Made by a program: the position numbers and the translations under genes. A model generated the notes under the pieces. That model made no database searches, was not told the origin of the DNA, and saw only the letters and a program-made list of their open reading frames with translations. From a virus, in IMG/VR virus record IMGVR_UViG_3300025289_000995, positions 1-24,538 of that record: a DNA stretch of 24,538 bases, one strand, 5' to 3'. This document shows, in pieces, positions 12,784 to 20,666 of this stretch (positions are counted from its first letter, which is position 1; each line of letters starts with the position of its first letter).

Positions 12784-13122
12784 CTACCCCTTTCCCTTCA
12801 TCAGCGCGCCGGGCATCGGCAGCCCCAACCGGCCCAGGCTATCCGCCAGGTCGCCGAGAAGATCCGCCTCCACCGCCGCCCAGGCCACCCCGGCCAGCCA
12901 GTCCAGCCCGGCCAGGTTGCCGGCCAGCTTCGCCACCGTGAACACCGCCAGATTCGGCAGCAGCTTCTGCAGCACGAAACTCTTGACGTGCGCCAGGTCG
13001 AGCGCATTCGTCTTGAGCGCCGCTGCCAGCGCCGCCACCAGGTTGATCAGCACATGCCCGACGATAATCTTCGCAAACGGATCCTCGAGCACGAGCCGCA
13101 GTTGGTTCAACAGCTCATCCAT
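12784..13122 (-). CDS. Putative holin-like membrane protein
   Basis: 112 residues from ATG 13122, chosen over 13212 because GAGGGTG precedes it and the longer N-terminus is Arg/Cys-rich with no ribosome site. Hydrophobic helices appear at about 18-40 (IIVGHVLINLVAALAAAL) and 55-95 (LPNLAVFTVAKLAGNLAGL, WLAGVAWAAVEADLL), and the C-terminus is short and basic (MKGKG). The size and two or three hydrophobic helices suit a holin or membrane anchor; no endolysin is seen next to it, so this is tentative. Confidence 0.55.
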   Translation of the reverse strand: MDELLNQLRLVLEDPFAKIIVGHVLINLVAALAAALKTNALDLAHVKSFVLQKLLPNLAVFTVAKLAGNLAGLDWLAGVAWAAVEADLLGDLADSLGRLGLPMPGALMKGKG

Positions 13123-13210
13123 TGTCACCCTCGCTCTCGGCGGATGATCCATCCGCCGACTCCAGGCGAGCGGAGATCGCCGGCACGCGCACCGGCCATC
13201 CCCACCCGCC

Positions 13211-13232
13211 ACTGATTACTGATCACTGATTA
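13211..13232 (-). repeat. TGATCAGTAATCAG junction repeat
   Basis: Minus strand: the TGA stop of the 13230-13547 gene starts TGATCAGTAATCAGTGATC, a short tandem array of TGATCAGTAATCAG, ending before the next gene. Confidence 0.85.
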
Positions 13233-13547
13233 CTGATCACTATCGGCCTTCAGCCCGTCCAGCAGCGACCGGGTCTTCGCCGGCTGCGCATTGCTCGGCC
13301 GGAACGGCGTCGCCGCCTCCGGATACCACAGCTTGCGCCCGTCGCCGACGATCAGCTTCACCACGCCAGGCTTCGGGTAGATCGCCCGCAGCACCGCGTC
13401 GAGCCTGTAGTGCCGCAGCGCATCCGCCAGCAGCTTCGCCCGCTCACCCTCCGGCGCCGGCTCCTCAGGCGCAGGCCGAAACCCGCGCTCTTCCAGGACC
13501 GCGCCCAAGTCCGGCGCTTCGACCGAATCGACCGCTTTCTTTGCCAT
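13230..13547 (-). CDS. Small acidic/basic virion-region protein
   Basis: 105 residues from ATG 13547, preceded by CGGAGGGGAGC. The N-terminus is charged and likely disordered (EERGFRPAPEEPAPEGERA). The core has helix LLADALRHYRLDAVLRAIYPKPG and strands VVKLIVGDGRKLWYPE. No named family. The final residues and stop are supplied by a junction repeat. Confidence 0.65.
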   Translation of the reverse strand: MAKKAVDSVEAPDLGAVLEERGFRPAPEEPAPEGERAKLLADALRHYRLDAVLRAIYPKPGVVKLIVGDGRKLWYPEAATPFRPSNAQPAKTRSLLDGLKADSDQ

Positions 13548-13553
13548 GCTCCC

Positions 13554-13586
13554 CTCCGATCCGGGAATTCACCCGATCCGTTGTTA
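13554..13586 (-). repeat. AACAACGGATCGGG junction repeat
   Basis: Minus strand: TAACAACGGATCGGG begins with the TAA stop (13584-13586), continues GAATTCCCGGATCGG and runs into the ribosome site of the 13547 start. Confidence 0.9.
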
Positions 13587-14054
13587 GTTGCTCTTGTCCT
13601 TGGCCGTGCAGCGCAGCGTCACAGTAACCCCGGTACCCGCTGTCATGATGTCGACGCTGGCGCGGATGTACGTACCAGTGATCGGGAACGAAAGGTAGTC
13701 CACTCCATCCGCCTGGCGTCCGGGAAACACCATCCCGTCGACCCAGTTGCTGTTGTCCGGGCTGTGCGCCATAGTAGTTGTCACGCGCTGGGCCGTGCCG
13801 ATGTCGACGATCTGGTAGCAGTCCGCCACGCCGTAGTCGGCGATGACCCTGCCTGTCCCCGTCGCGTCCGCAGTGATACTCACCGTGGCCGAGTGCAGCA
13901 GATAGTCCGCCCACCCGCCAACCGCCTGCGAAGCAGGCACGGCAGCCGGCTCCGCAACAGGCGCGGCCACCACCGCCAGCGTGATGCTCATGCCGATCGC
14001 CAGCGCCAGCACGAACACCGCCGCCACATTGATCAGTCTCTTCACCGTGCTCAT
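13584..14054 (-). CDS. Secreted or virion protein with signal-like N-terminus
   Basis: 156 residues from ATG 14054, preceded by AAAAGGACG. Residues 1-35 form a basic start and hydrophobic helix (VKRLINVAAVFVLALAIGMSITLAVVAAPVAEP) like a Sec signal or membrane anchor. The mature part is Ser/Thr/Val-rich beta structure (HSATVSITADATGTGRVIADYG, YIRASVDIMTAGTGVTVTLRCTAKD), resembling small phage or surface beta-sandwich proteins. A secreted protein within a head-tail operon is unusual; a lysis or host-surface role is possible. Confidence 0.65.
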   Translation of the reverse strand: MSTVKRLINVAAVFVLALAIGMSITLAVVAAPVAEPAAVPASQAVGGWADYLLHSATVSITADATGTGRVIADYGVADCYQIVDIGTAQRVTTTMAHSPDNSNWVDGMVFPGRQADGVDYLSFPITGTYIRASVDIMTAGTGVTVTLRCTAKDKSN

Positions 14055-14075
14055 CGTCCTTTTCTCCTGTGCGTT

Positions 14076-14124
14076 GTGTAGGGGCAGGGCTTGCCCCTGC
14101 CCTATCCGTGCATCCGTGTCAGAA
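14076..14124 (-). repeat. GTAGGGGCAGGG palindrome and ACGGAT units
   Basis: On the plus strand, GGGGCAGGG-CTTG-CCCCTGCCC forms a hairpin, followed by TATCCGTGCATCCGTG. It fills the gap between the capsid gene stop and the 14054 start. Confidence 0.75.
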
Positions 14125-14144
14125 ATCCGCGTCGTGCTCCGTGC

Positions 14145-16145
14145 TTACAGCTGACTCAACACGGCGCTGCGAAAGTCGATCGCGCCGACCGCGTAGAACC
14201 ACCGCACCTTGATCGGCAGCGCGTCCTGGTAGAACAGCAGGAAGCTGCTCGGGTCGGCGGCGTTGATGATCTCCGGCATCTCGCCGAAGCGGAAGCCCGC
14301 GCCCACCGACGGCGCGAGATCCGGGTTGGCCAGCGCCACCCAGTCGTTCGTGTCCGTGAAGTCCGGGCACACCAGCACCGGCCCGGCGCTGTCCTTCGCG
14401 CCGCCGGCCGCCGCGTCCATCGGCGCCACGTTGATGTCGTTCAGGTTGCCACCGGGTTCCTTGTCGCCGAAGAACAGCTGGATCGCCCGCCTGCGCTTCT
14501 GTACCGGCACGATCACCCGGTCCGGCAGCACGGCCAGGCGCTTGCTGCTGTTGAACTCCGTCGCCGTGTACATCGCGATCCCTGCCTGCTCCCAGCCGGC
14601 CGGGTCCAGGTCGTAGGCGATCAGGTTGCCGCGCGTGGTCGAGAACATCGCCGCGCTGTCTTCGTTCAGCGTCGGGTTGCTCGTGAACACCGTGGCCACC
14701 GCCAGGCTGATGGTGCGGATCGCCGAGGTCGCCAGCGCCTCCGGAACCGCGCGCCACCCGGCCACGTCGTCCTTGTCGATCATCTCCAGCGTCAGGCTCG
14801 TGTAGCCGCCCTTCTTCAGAAAGTCGATGTACTCCCGCTTGTCGTTCCAGGTCAGCTCGGTGTACACCCCACCGTCCGCCACCGTCGGCAGATCGCCGAA
14901 GCCACCGGCCACGATCCAGCTCGTGCGCTGCAGTGTCGGGAAGTCGCGGATCGCCACCGCCCGCCGCCACCAGGTATAACCCGCAGCCGCCAGCCGATTC
15001 CACTGCGCCAGCATCAGCTTGTTCTGCAGGTTCGCCGTCAGCTCGGCCATCACCGCAGCCGTGTTCGGACTCGTGGCGCCCGAGACCGCAAAGCGCACGT
15101 ACTCCGGACGGAAGATCCCGCGCATGTCGACGTCCCCGGTCAGGCCCGTGTACAACTCGGCCAGGCCACGCAGACGCGGCACGTCGGCGAACTGCGACGC
15201 CACCGGCAGCCCCATCAGCCGCTCGTAGGCCGCCTCCAGACGCTCCCGGCTCGACCACATGCCTTGCACGCTCGGCCGCCCGTCGTGCGCCGGCTGACCC
15301 ATGCCCTGGATCGCCCCGCCGGCCGCGAACGACGCGGCCGCACTGCGCACCGACGCAATCTCCCGCTCCAGATCGGCCGGCTCGAACACGCGCACCGCCC
15401 CGTCCGACGTGGTGAAGCGATCGCGCACGATCGCCGCGAACTGCGCCGGCAGCCCGGCGTTGCTCAGGCTCAGATCCAGCAGCGCCCTACACTGCTCGCG
15501 CTGCAAAGCCACACTCAGCGCGTCCGGTGTAGCCACAACCGACACCGGCACCGTAGTTTCCTCTTCGTTTTCCATCTCACCTGCTCCTTGCCTTGAATTG
15601 AGAACCTTGTGCACACCCCCACCTGCGGCGGGACGGTAGACGATGTCTACCGACGCGACTTCCCGGATCGAACTGACAACGCGCTTGCCGTCTTGCACAT
15701 CCCACGTGAGCCAGGCCAGAGCGGACAGGCCCACGTCGGGCGGCTTCAGGCCCGCCTCTTGCATCTCGATCACAGTGTCCAGCAGTTCAACCGCCGGCTT
15801 GGCGGCAGAGATGTCCATCATGTGTAGCTCGGCGTCGACGCGCCGATCGGCCGGGTTCCAGTGCACGTCCCGATAGACGCCCACCAGGCGGCTGGCACGC
15901 AGCCCCCCGAAAAGGTCCGGATGATCGAACAGCGCGCCCACATCGCTGAATCTCGGCGCCGCGTCGATCAGAACCTGATCCGGCAGCACGATCGGGGGAT
16001 CGTGCTTCGTCTCGCCCGCCTCCATCTGCGTAACCCCATACACCCGCGCCACCCCCGCCGGCAGCTCTTTCGCCGAGCGCGCCAGGCGGATCGGTATCGC
16101 AAACCGGAACTCCTCAGCCTTCATCGTCTTCTGTTTCTTGCTCAT
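14145..16145 (-). CDS. Fused prohead protease and major capsid protein
   Basis: This single 666-residue frame has two parts. Residues 1-185 look like a prohead protease: FRFAIPIRL, GALFDHPDLFGG with a candidate His, ELHMMDISAAKPAV, VGLSALAWLTWD with a candidate Ser, and REVASVDIVYRPAAGGG. A charged linker at about 190-240 may act as scaffold. Residues 240-666 look like a capsid protein: FTTSDGAVRVFEPADLE, FAVSGATSPNTAAVMAEL, NLQNKLMLAQWNRLAAAGYTWWRRA, and a C-terminal beta-rich region. No stop separates the parts. ATG 16145 overlaps the portal 3' end by 32 bases, preceded by GGGAGAG; ATG 16124 is an alternative. Immediately after portal, as expected for head genes. Domain split is by eye. Confidence 0.8.
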   Translation of the reverse strand: MSKKQKTMKAEEFRFAIPIRLARSAKELPAGVARVYGVTQMEAGETKHDPPIVLPDQVLIDAAPRFSDVGALFDHPDLFGGLRASRLVGVYRDVHWNPADRRVDAELHMMDISAAKPAVELLDTVIEMQEAGLKPPDVGLSALAWLTWDVQDGKRVVSSIREVASVDIVYRPAAGGGVHKVLNSRQGAGEMENEEETTVPVSVVATPDALSVALQREQCRALLDLSLSNAGLPAQFAAIVRDRFTTSDGAVRVFEPADLEREIASVRSAAASFAAGGAIQGMGQPAHDGRPSVQGMWSSRERLEAAYERLMGLPVASQFADVPRLRGLAELYTGLTGDVDMRGIFRPEYVRFAVSGATSPNTAAVMAELTANLQNKLMLAQWNRLAAAGYTWWRRAVAIRDFPTLQRTSWIVAGGFGDLPTVADGGVYTELTWNDKREYIDFLKKGGYTSLTLEMIDKDDVAGWRAVPEALATSAIRTISLAVATVFTSNPTLNEDSAAMFSTTRGNLIAYDLDPAGWEQAGIAMYTATEFNSSKRLAVLPDRVIVPVQKRRRAIQLFFGDKEPGGNLNDINVAPMDAAAGGAKDSAGPVLVCPDFTDTNDWVALANPDLAPSVGAGFRFGEMPEIINAADPSSFLLFYQDALPIKVRWFYAVGAIDFRSAVLSQL

Positions 16146-17535
16146 CGTCGCTCTCTCCCCGATCCGTCGATTCGCCCGATCCGTTGTTCTTCTTCTCCGC
16201 GCGCGCCTTCGCCTCCGCCACGATCTGCTTGATCTCGCTATCCGGCAGGTCCTCGCCCGCGAACTTGTAGATCATCCGAATCGTGCGCTCGTCTCGATCC
16301 AACCCCGCCTCCAGCACCTTCGCAAACGCCTCGGCAATGTCCCGCGCCGCCACCGCCAGCGCCTGGTTGTCGCTGCGCCGCACATCCGCCACGTCCGTGG
16401 AAATGCCCGGGTCCGCGTAGCGCCGGATGGCGCCTTGCGCCGCCGCCAGCGTGTAGGCGATGCGGCACGTCTCTTCGATGCGCTTGCGCACGTAGCCCTG
16501 GCGCGTCTCGTAGTGGCGGTACGACACGTCGGTCATGTTCGTGCTGGTGGCTTCGGTGTTGCCTTCCCCCGGATCGCCCAACCAGAAATTCGGCACGTTC
16601 CCGCCGACGGCCACCATGCTCTTCAGCGCGAAGCCGTCCGCTTTGGCGTCGTCCGCGCCAATCTTCGGCTGTCTCACTTCGTGCTTCTCGCTGGCGCTGT
16701 GCACCACGACCGAGCCATCCGCCGGAGGATTCTTGTAGCGCTGCTGCGCGTCCGGTACGTCGGCCGCATTCTCAACGGCAACCTCGTAGTAGAACTTGCT
16801 GAGCGCCGCGTTACGTTCCACCCGGTCTTCGAGCCAATCGCTGTAGAACGCCAGCCAGGGTAGCGCCGTCGCCAGATCGCCATCCCCGCGCGTCGCACCC
16901 AGCGGCTTGTTCACCGCGAACTGCCCGGCGAAGCTCTGCCCGGGCTCCGCCGTCAGCAGCGTCGGCCACCATACCAATTCGATCTGGCCCGGCACGCGCT
17001 GCCCGACCCCCGTCACCTGCTCGTAATCGTTCGCCCGCCACTTCAGGCCCTCGACCTGCACCGCGGCCAGCGCGCGAACAAACACCATCCCGTCGACTTC
17101 GTTCTGATGAAAGGTCGGGAACACCTCGCCATCCGTCGTCAGCGCGTCGATCCACACCGGCCAGCGTTCCCCCATGTTGTTCAATTCGTGATTCCAGAAG
17201 CGGTCGAGCCACTTCTGTACCGCGTTGATGCGCGACGTGGGCCGGATCCCATTCCCCCACACGTGATCCCGCGTCAAATTCACGATGCGCCGCGCCAGCG
17301 GATTCGTGCGCCAGGCGGCCAGAGCATCCGTCAGGTTCTCGTGCCGCTGGAACCACGGCCGATCCTTCGTCGCGTCGTACGTGCTCGCCCAGCCCGCCCG
17401 GCTCGTCGACTTGCCCTGCGAGTCCTCGCCGAGGAAATCGCGCAGCGTCGCGTCGATCGCCATCCGCGACGTCGCAATCCGCCACGCCAGCGCCATCCGC
17501 CGGCTGAAAGTCAAAGCGTAAGGATTCCGTGCCAT
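16114..17535 (-). CDS. Phage portal protein
   Basis: This 473-residue protein has the position, size and sequence pattern of a lambda/Mu-type portal: WFQRHENLTDALAAWRTNPLARRIVNLTRDHVWGNGI, then QKWLDRFWNHELNNM, IELVWWPT, ERNAALSKFYYEVAVEN and FALKSMVAVGGNVPNFWLGDPGEGNTEATS. Twelve copies form the vertex ring that DNA passes through. The acidic C-terminus (NNGSGESTDRGES) is translated from an inserted AACAACGGATCGGG repeat. ATG 17535 (or GTG 17538) lies directly in an ACGTAAAACGTG repeat with no Shine-Dalgarno. It overlaps the protease-capsid gene by 32 bases. Confidence 0.92.
   Translation of the reverse strand: MARNPYALTFSRRMALAWRIATSRMAIDATLRDFLGEDSQGKSTSRAGWASTYDATKDRPWFQRHENLTDALAAWRTNPLARRIVNLTRDHVWGNGIRPTSRINAVQKWLDRFWNHELNNMGERWPVWIDALTTDGEVFPTFHQNEVDGMVFVRALAAVQVEGLKWRANDYEQVTGVGQRVPGQIELVWWPTLLTAEPGQSFAGQFAVNKPLGATRGDGDLATALPWLAFYSDWLEDRVERNAALSKFYYEVAVENAADVPDAQQRYKNPPADGSVVVHSASEKHEVRQPKIGADDAKADGFALKSMVAVGGNVPNFWLGDPGEGNTEATSTNMTDVSYRHYETRQGYVRKRIEETCRIAYTLAAAQGAIRRYADPGISTDVADVRRSDNQALAVAARDIAEAFAKVLEAGLDRDERTIRMIYKFAGEDLPDSEIKQIVAEAKARAEKKNNGSGESTDRGESDDEQETEDDEG
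16154..16188 (-). repeat. AACAACGGATCGGG repeat inside portal CDS
   Basis: The repeat that elsewhere fills gene junctions lies in frame here, encoding NNGSGESTDRGE near the portal C-terminus. Confidence 0.85.
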
Positions 17536-17558
17536 CACGTTTTACGTTTCACGTTTTA
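17536..17558 (-). repeat. TAAAACGTGAAACG junction repeat
   Basis: Minus strand: it starts with the terminase TAA stop and ends at the portal ATG, leaving no room for a ribosome site. Confidence 0.85.
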
Positions 17559-19073
17559 GTACTTGCCCCTACGCCGGCTCACCCTCTTCTCCACCTGCAC
17601 CACCGCACCAAAATACTCGGTGGGTTTGGGTTGTTTGTCGAGCACCGCCGTGAACGCCGCGCTGATCAACAGATCGTCGTGCCCGCGCGCCACCAGCCCG
17701 TCGTACGCCGGCGGCTCGGTGACGCCCCATCGCAAGCGCTGCCCGGGCCCGTCCAAGACTTCGTACTGGCACTTGTCAACCTCATACCAAAATTGCCGGT
17801 ACTCCGCCGACTGATCGTCCGCGTGGTCCTTGAACCGGCCCGTCTCGATTACCCCGACGAAGTCCCACCCCAGATCCGACTTGCTCGCCGACGAGAACTC
17901 GAACCGGACAACCCGCTCGCTCCATCTCGCCTCAAGGAACGAAGCCAGGCCCGCCCCGACCCCCGTCGCGTCCACCACCAGCCAGCGCGCAGACCAGTGT
18001 GCCACCAGCGCATTGATCCGCTCGTAAAGCGCCGTTTGCGGAACGCCCAGAAACAAACTCCGATCCCGAACCAAATAACTCCACTGATCGCCTGGCCCCA
18101 TCTCGACCACCGTGATAGCGGTGGCATCTCGCTTCTTATTAGCCAGTTGATCGCGCTCCAGTACCTCAGCCGACCCGCGCTGTTCCTCATCCTCGCCTGC
18201 GACGTCCACGAGCAGCGCGTACTGCTTCCCCGGCTCCGGAGCGCGGCGCCGCTCGTGCGTCCCGCGCATGAGCGCCTGGCGGGCATCGGGAAACAAGCCG
18301 CCTTCATGATCGATCTCCTTCAAGTCGTACTGCGTCACGATGAGCGGATGCCGCGCCCCCAGCCGCTCGCGCCGATCGGCCACGTGCGCCGCGTACGCCG
18401 GCACGTACTGGGCGACCACATCCGCGGGATACTCGAAATAGCGCCGCACCCCATCTTTCGCCTGTTGTCGCAGCGCCGCTTGTTTGGCCTGATAAAGCAG
18501 CGTGTTTGTCGTCCAGGCCGTGCCCCACAGAACGCTCGTCGCGTTTGTGGAGGCCTTCATCGGCTCGAAGTCTTTGTCCCACTTGCTCGCCTTGATGTCT
18601 TGCGCCTCGTCGCCCTCGAGCAGCAGATCAGCCGTCGCCCCCACCGTGCTCGCCCGAGGCTCAGCCGAAAAGAACATCGCCCGCGCTTCACCCACCTCGA
18701 CGATGTAGCCGCTTCGATGTCTCACCCGGCCCGCGTGCCAGGGCGTCTTGAGCCGGTCCTTCAGTCTCTGCAGGCTGTTCAGCGTCTGCGGCTTGAACGT
18801 CGGCGACGCCTTCACAATCTGCCCGCCAACGCGCTGGAAGATCGTCAGCAGATACGCCTCCAACTGCGCGCTCAGCTCGTTCTTCCCCGCCTGCCGGCTC
18901 ATCTCGACGACAAAAGTCCGACCGTGTCCACCGACGATGCTGCTTACGATAGCCTCGGCCGGTTCCACCTGATACGCGCGCAATTCGCGCCGCGTGACGT
19001 AACGGCTGTACGCGCCGATGTTGGACAGCGCGAGCCGGGTTGCCTGTACGAGTGGGTCGATTGCGTCCCTCAC
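17556..19073 (-). CDS. terL: Terminase large subunit (packaging ATPase/nuclease)
   Basis: This 505-residue protein has both terminase domains. The ATPase has Walker A SRQAGKNE (59-66) and Walker B LLLEGDE (150-156, catalytic Glu156). The RNase H-like nuclease has LLVDVAGE (287-294), DATGVG (368-373) and GHDDLLIS (464-471), which supply its acidic metal ligands. It pumps DNA into the prohead through the portal and cuts the concatemer. ATG 19073 gives the expected length; the ribosome site (AGGGGCG) is weak. It follows a membrane coiled-coil gene and precedes portal. The intact motifs suggest it is functional. Confidence 0.96.
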   Translation of the reverse strand: MRDAIDPLVQATRLALSNIGAYSRYVTRRELRAYQVEPAEAIVSSIVGGHGRTFVVEMSRQAGKNELSAQLEAYLLTIFQRVGGQIVKASPTFKPQTLNSLQRLKDRLKTPWHAGRVRHRSGYIVEVGEARAMFFSAEPRASTVGATADLLLEGDEAQDIKASKWDKDFEPMKASTNATSVLWGTAWTTNTLLYQAKQAALRQQAKDGVRRYFEYPADVVAQYVPAYAAHVADRRERLGARHPLIVTQYDLKEIDHEGGLFPDARQALMRGTHERRRAPEPGKQYALLVDVAGEDEEQRGSAEVLERDQLANKKRDATAITVVEMGPGDQWSYLVRDRSLFLGVPQTALYERINALVAHWSARWLVVDATGVGAGLASFLEARWSERVVRFEFSSASKSDLGWDFVGVIETGRFKDHADDQSAEYRQFWYEVDKCQYEVLDGPGQRLRWGVTEPPAYDGLVARGHDDLLISAAFTAVLDKQPKPTEYFGAVVQVEKRVSRRRGKY

Positions 19074-19095
19074 GCATCCCTAGCGCCCCTAGGTC

Positions 19096-19126
19096 TCATC
19101 CGTGACATCCGTGTCATCCGTGGTTA
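19096..19126 (-). repeat. ACGGAT junction repeat
   Basis: Minus strand: TAACCACGGATGACACGG starts with the TAA stop of the 19124-19444 gene. Confidence 0.88.
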
Positions 19127-19444
19127 GGTATCGTGCTCCAAGTCGCTGATCGTGCTGCGCGCCGCCTTCAACTCCGCTTCCAATTCGTCGATGCGCCGCG
19201 CCAGCGTCGGCACCACCCCCGCCTTCTTCTTCTCCTCCTTCAACTCCGCTTCCGCCTCCGCCAGCTTCGTCTGCAGCGACACCACCAGCGACGAGAACCC
19301 GTTAACCAGCGTGTGCGCCGCTTCGGCCTCCACCTGCTTCGTCTCCGCCACCAGCTTCGGCCGCGCGCTGCGCGCCACATAGATCGTCCCGGCCAGGATC
19401 ACCAGCTGAATGAAGATCGGAACGTAAGGCGCCAGCTCAATCAT
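19124..19444 (-). CDS. Membrane-anchored coiled-coil protein
   Basis: 106 residues: a transmembrane helix at about 5-25 (YVPIFIQLVILAGTIYVARSA) followed by a coiled coil from about 35 to 104 (KQVEAEAAHTLV, LQTKLAEAEAELKEEKKK, LARRIDELEAELKAARSTI). The architecture suits an i-spanin-like or lysis-accessory protein, or a membrane tether. It is unusual between terS and terL. The start ATG lies within an ACGGATG unit of the upstream repeat; the only ribosome-site candidate is the repeat's own GGACACGG. Confidence 0.7.
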   Translation of the reverse strand: MIELAPYVPIFIQLVILAGTIYVARSARPKLVAETKQVEAEAAHTLVNGFSSLVVSLQTKLAEAEAELKEEKKKAGVVPTLARRIDELEAELKAARSTISDLEHDT

Positions 19445-19473
19445 CCGTGTCCATCCGTGTCATCCGTGGTTCA
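19441..19473 (-). repeat. ACGGAT junction repeat carrying a start codon
   Basis: Minus strand: the TGA stop of the terS-like gene begins TGAACCACGGATGACACGG, and the last ACGGATG unit supplies the ATG of the next gene. Confidence 0.85.
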
Positions 19474-19980
19474 CAGCTGCATCCCCAGGTCCCGCGACAT
19501 CATGTCCAGCACCTGGTTTAGAGCCCCCGTCAGCTCCCGGCCCAGATCCCCCTGCCCCCGGTACGCCAGCAGCCGGCCCAAGGTCGCCGTGTTCTGCCGG
19601 AACAGCTCGAACGCCGAGAGCTTGCGCGACTCGAGCGACACGCGCGACTCGTCGTCCGGCGCTTGGCTATGGCTCAGCCCGGCAATGTAAGCGCTCAGGT
19701 CCTTCTGCTTGGCATACAGCTCGAGGATTAGATCGTCTAAGGTGGGAATCGGCGCCGGCGCACCTGACACCCGTGCACCTGACACCAACAACGAAGCTGA
19801 GGCCGGCAGAGAAAAACCGGCCTCATCTGGAGGAGAACCGGCGACGTGGGCGCCATCGCCGGCGATTACAGCCTCGGGTGCACTGTGCGCCAACTTACGG
19901 GCGTAAAAACCGTGTCGGCGGGCGTTGCTGTTGCCCTTTGGCGCGCCGCGCCCCCGCTTGCTGTTGTTGGAAGATTGCAT
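19471..19980 (-). CDS. Terminase small subunit-like protein
   Basis: 169 residues from ATG 19980. The N-terminal RGAPKGNSNARRHGFYARKL (about 11-30) is the basic start common in terminase small-subunit-like proteins of phages and prophages. Residues about 85-165 are helical (TLDDLILELYAKQKDLSAYI, SRKLSAFELFRQNTATLGRLLAYRGQGDLGREL), suitable for oligomerisation. Between them lies a low-complexity stretch (SLLVSGARVSGAPAPIPT) that is a translated TGTCAGGTG-type repeat of the family at 4540-4568, so the linker was probably enlarged by insertion. It is the first gene after the late promoter, upstream of terL, as expected for the DNA-recognition subunit. Confidence 0.75.
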   Translation of the reverse strand: MQSSNNSKRGRGAPKGNSNARRHGFYARKLAHSAPEAVIAGDGAHVAGSPPDEAGFSLPASASLLVSGARVSGAPAPIPTLDDLILELYAKQKDLSAYIAGLSHSQAPDDESRVSLESRKLSAFELFRQNTATLGRLLAYRGQGDLGRELTGALNQVLDMMSRDLGMQL

Positions 19981-19993
19981 GGGCCGCCCTGTA

Positions 19994-20033
19994 GACCCGG
20001 CATCCCTATGCCGGTAGACCGGCTATGCCGGTA
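19994..20033. repeat. CGGCAT/ATGCCG palindrome cluster
   Basis: CCGGCAT-CCCT-ATGCCGG followed by a second GGCTATGCCGG. Related copies: 7033-7054, 20292-20315 and 20996-21013. It lies in the leader of the late operon. Confidence 0.85.
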
Positions 20034-20059
20034 GTAATGAGCCGCCCAAGCTCGACACG

Positions 20060-20088
20060 ATCCTAGAACAACCGTGCTCTCAAGTCAA
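20060..20088 (-). promoter_or_regulatory. Late operon promoter
   Basis: Minus strand: TTGACT (20088-20083), 17-base spacer, TAGGAT (20065-20060), with T-rich DNA upstream. It faces the terS-like gene and the structural operon, the only clear promoter seen between 20180 and 19980. Confidence 0.75.
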
Positions 20089-20181
20089 TGACAAAACCGT
20101 TACAGACCGAGCAAAAGACACGCTTCTTCCAGAAAGCACACGCAACCCTAACAAATCAAAACCGCACGTAAACCCGGAAAC

Positions 20182-20221
20182 AAAAAGAGACCGGACGAAG
20201 GAGGCACTTCTCTTCGCCCGG
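20182..20221 (-). terminator. Intrinsic terminator ahead of late operon
   Basis: Minus strand: CCGGGCGAAG (20221-20212) pairs with CTTCGTCCGG (20200-20191), 10 bp including a G-U that exists only in this orientation, then CTCTTTTTG with five Ts (20186-20182). Confidence 0.85.
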
Positions 20222-20251
20222 CTCACATGTCGGACCAACGCCCGCCGACAA
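20182..20251 (-). ncRNA. Candidate 70-nt promoter-terminator RNA
   Basis: The 20257 promoter would start transcription near 20250 and the terminator would stop it near 20182. The RNA would contain a first hairpin (TGTCGG 20250-20245 with CCGACA 20233-20228) and the terminator hairpin, with no ORF. Either a small regulatory RNA or an attenuated leader comparable in layout to lambda pR'-tR'. Confidence 0.6.
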
Positions 20252-20256
20252 GGCTA

Positions 20257-20285
20257 ATTATAGAACGTCCGTTCAAACAGCACAA
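20257..20285 (-). promoter_or_regulatory. Promoter with LexA-like GAAC-N4-GTTC box
   Basis: Minus strand: TTGTGC (20285-20280), 17-base spacer, perfect TATAAT (20262-20257). The spacer contains GAACGGACGTTC (20274-20263), an exact inverted repeat that matches the Gram-positive SOS-box core GAAC-N4-GTTC. This suggests damage-inducible or repressor control. Confidence 0.75.
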
Positions 20286-20324
20286 CTCGCAGGAACGGCA
20301 TCCCCATGCCGTTCCCTCAGCGCC

Positions 20325-20657
20325 TCAGCCCTCCCCATCCTTCGGCGCACGCCGCAGCACGTGCGCCAGCGTCGTCGCATCCGCCTGCGCCCCGCGCACC
20401 ACCCGAAAAACAGTAATCTTCGTGTGCGCCAGCCCCTCGTTCCCCGGCCGCACGAATTCTCTCCCACCCCGCTCCCAACCGATCGTCGCGTCCACCACCT
20501 GGCCCCGCAGCCCGGCCAGGTCCAGACCCTCGCGCGTCACCAGGATACACCGATACGGCGCCACCGCGCAGTAATAGCGCCTCGTCGCCCCATACTCGCT
20601 CGACTCGGTGCGCCACACAAACAGGCGCACCGTCGACTCGTTCACCAACATAAGCAT
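20325..20657 (-). CDS. Small phage accessory protein
   Basis: 110 residues from ATG 20657, 5 bases after AGGAGG (20651 is an in-frame alternative; GTG 20663 overlaps the ribosome site). Beta-rich: STVRLFVWRTESSEYGATRRYYCAVAPYRCILVTREG, then helix LDLAGLRGQVVDATIGWE and IRVFRVVRGA-type strands. No named family. It is the last gene of the right-hand accessory cluster; a CGGCAT palindrome follows it. Confidence 0.65.
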   Translation of the reverse strand: MLMLVNESTVRLFVWRTESSEYGATRRYYCAVAPYRCILVTREGLDLAGLRGQVVDATIGWERGGREFVRPGNEGLAHTKITVFRVVRGAQADATTLAHVLRRAPKDGEG

Positions 20658-20666
20658 GCCCACCTC

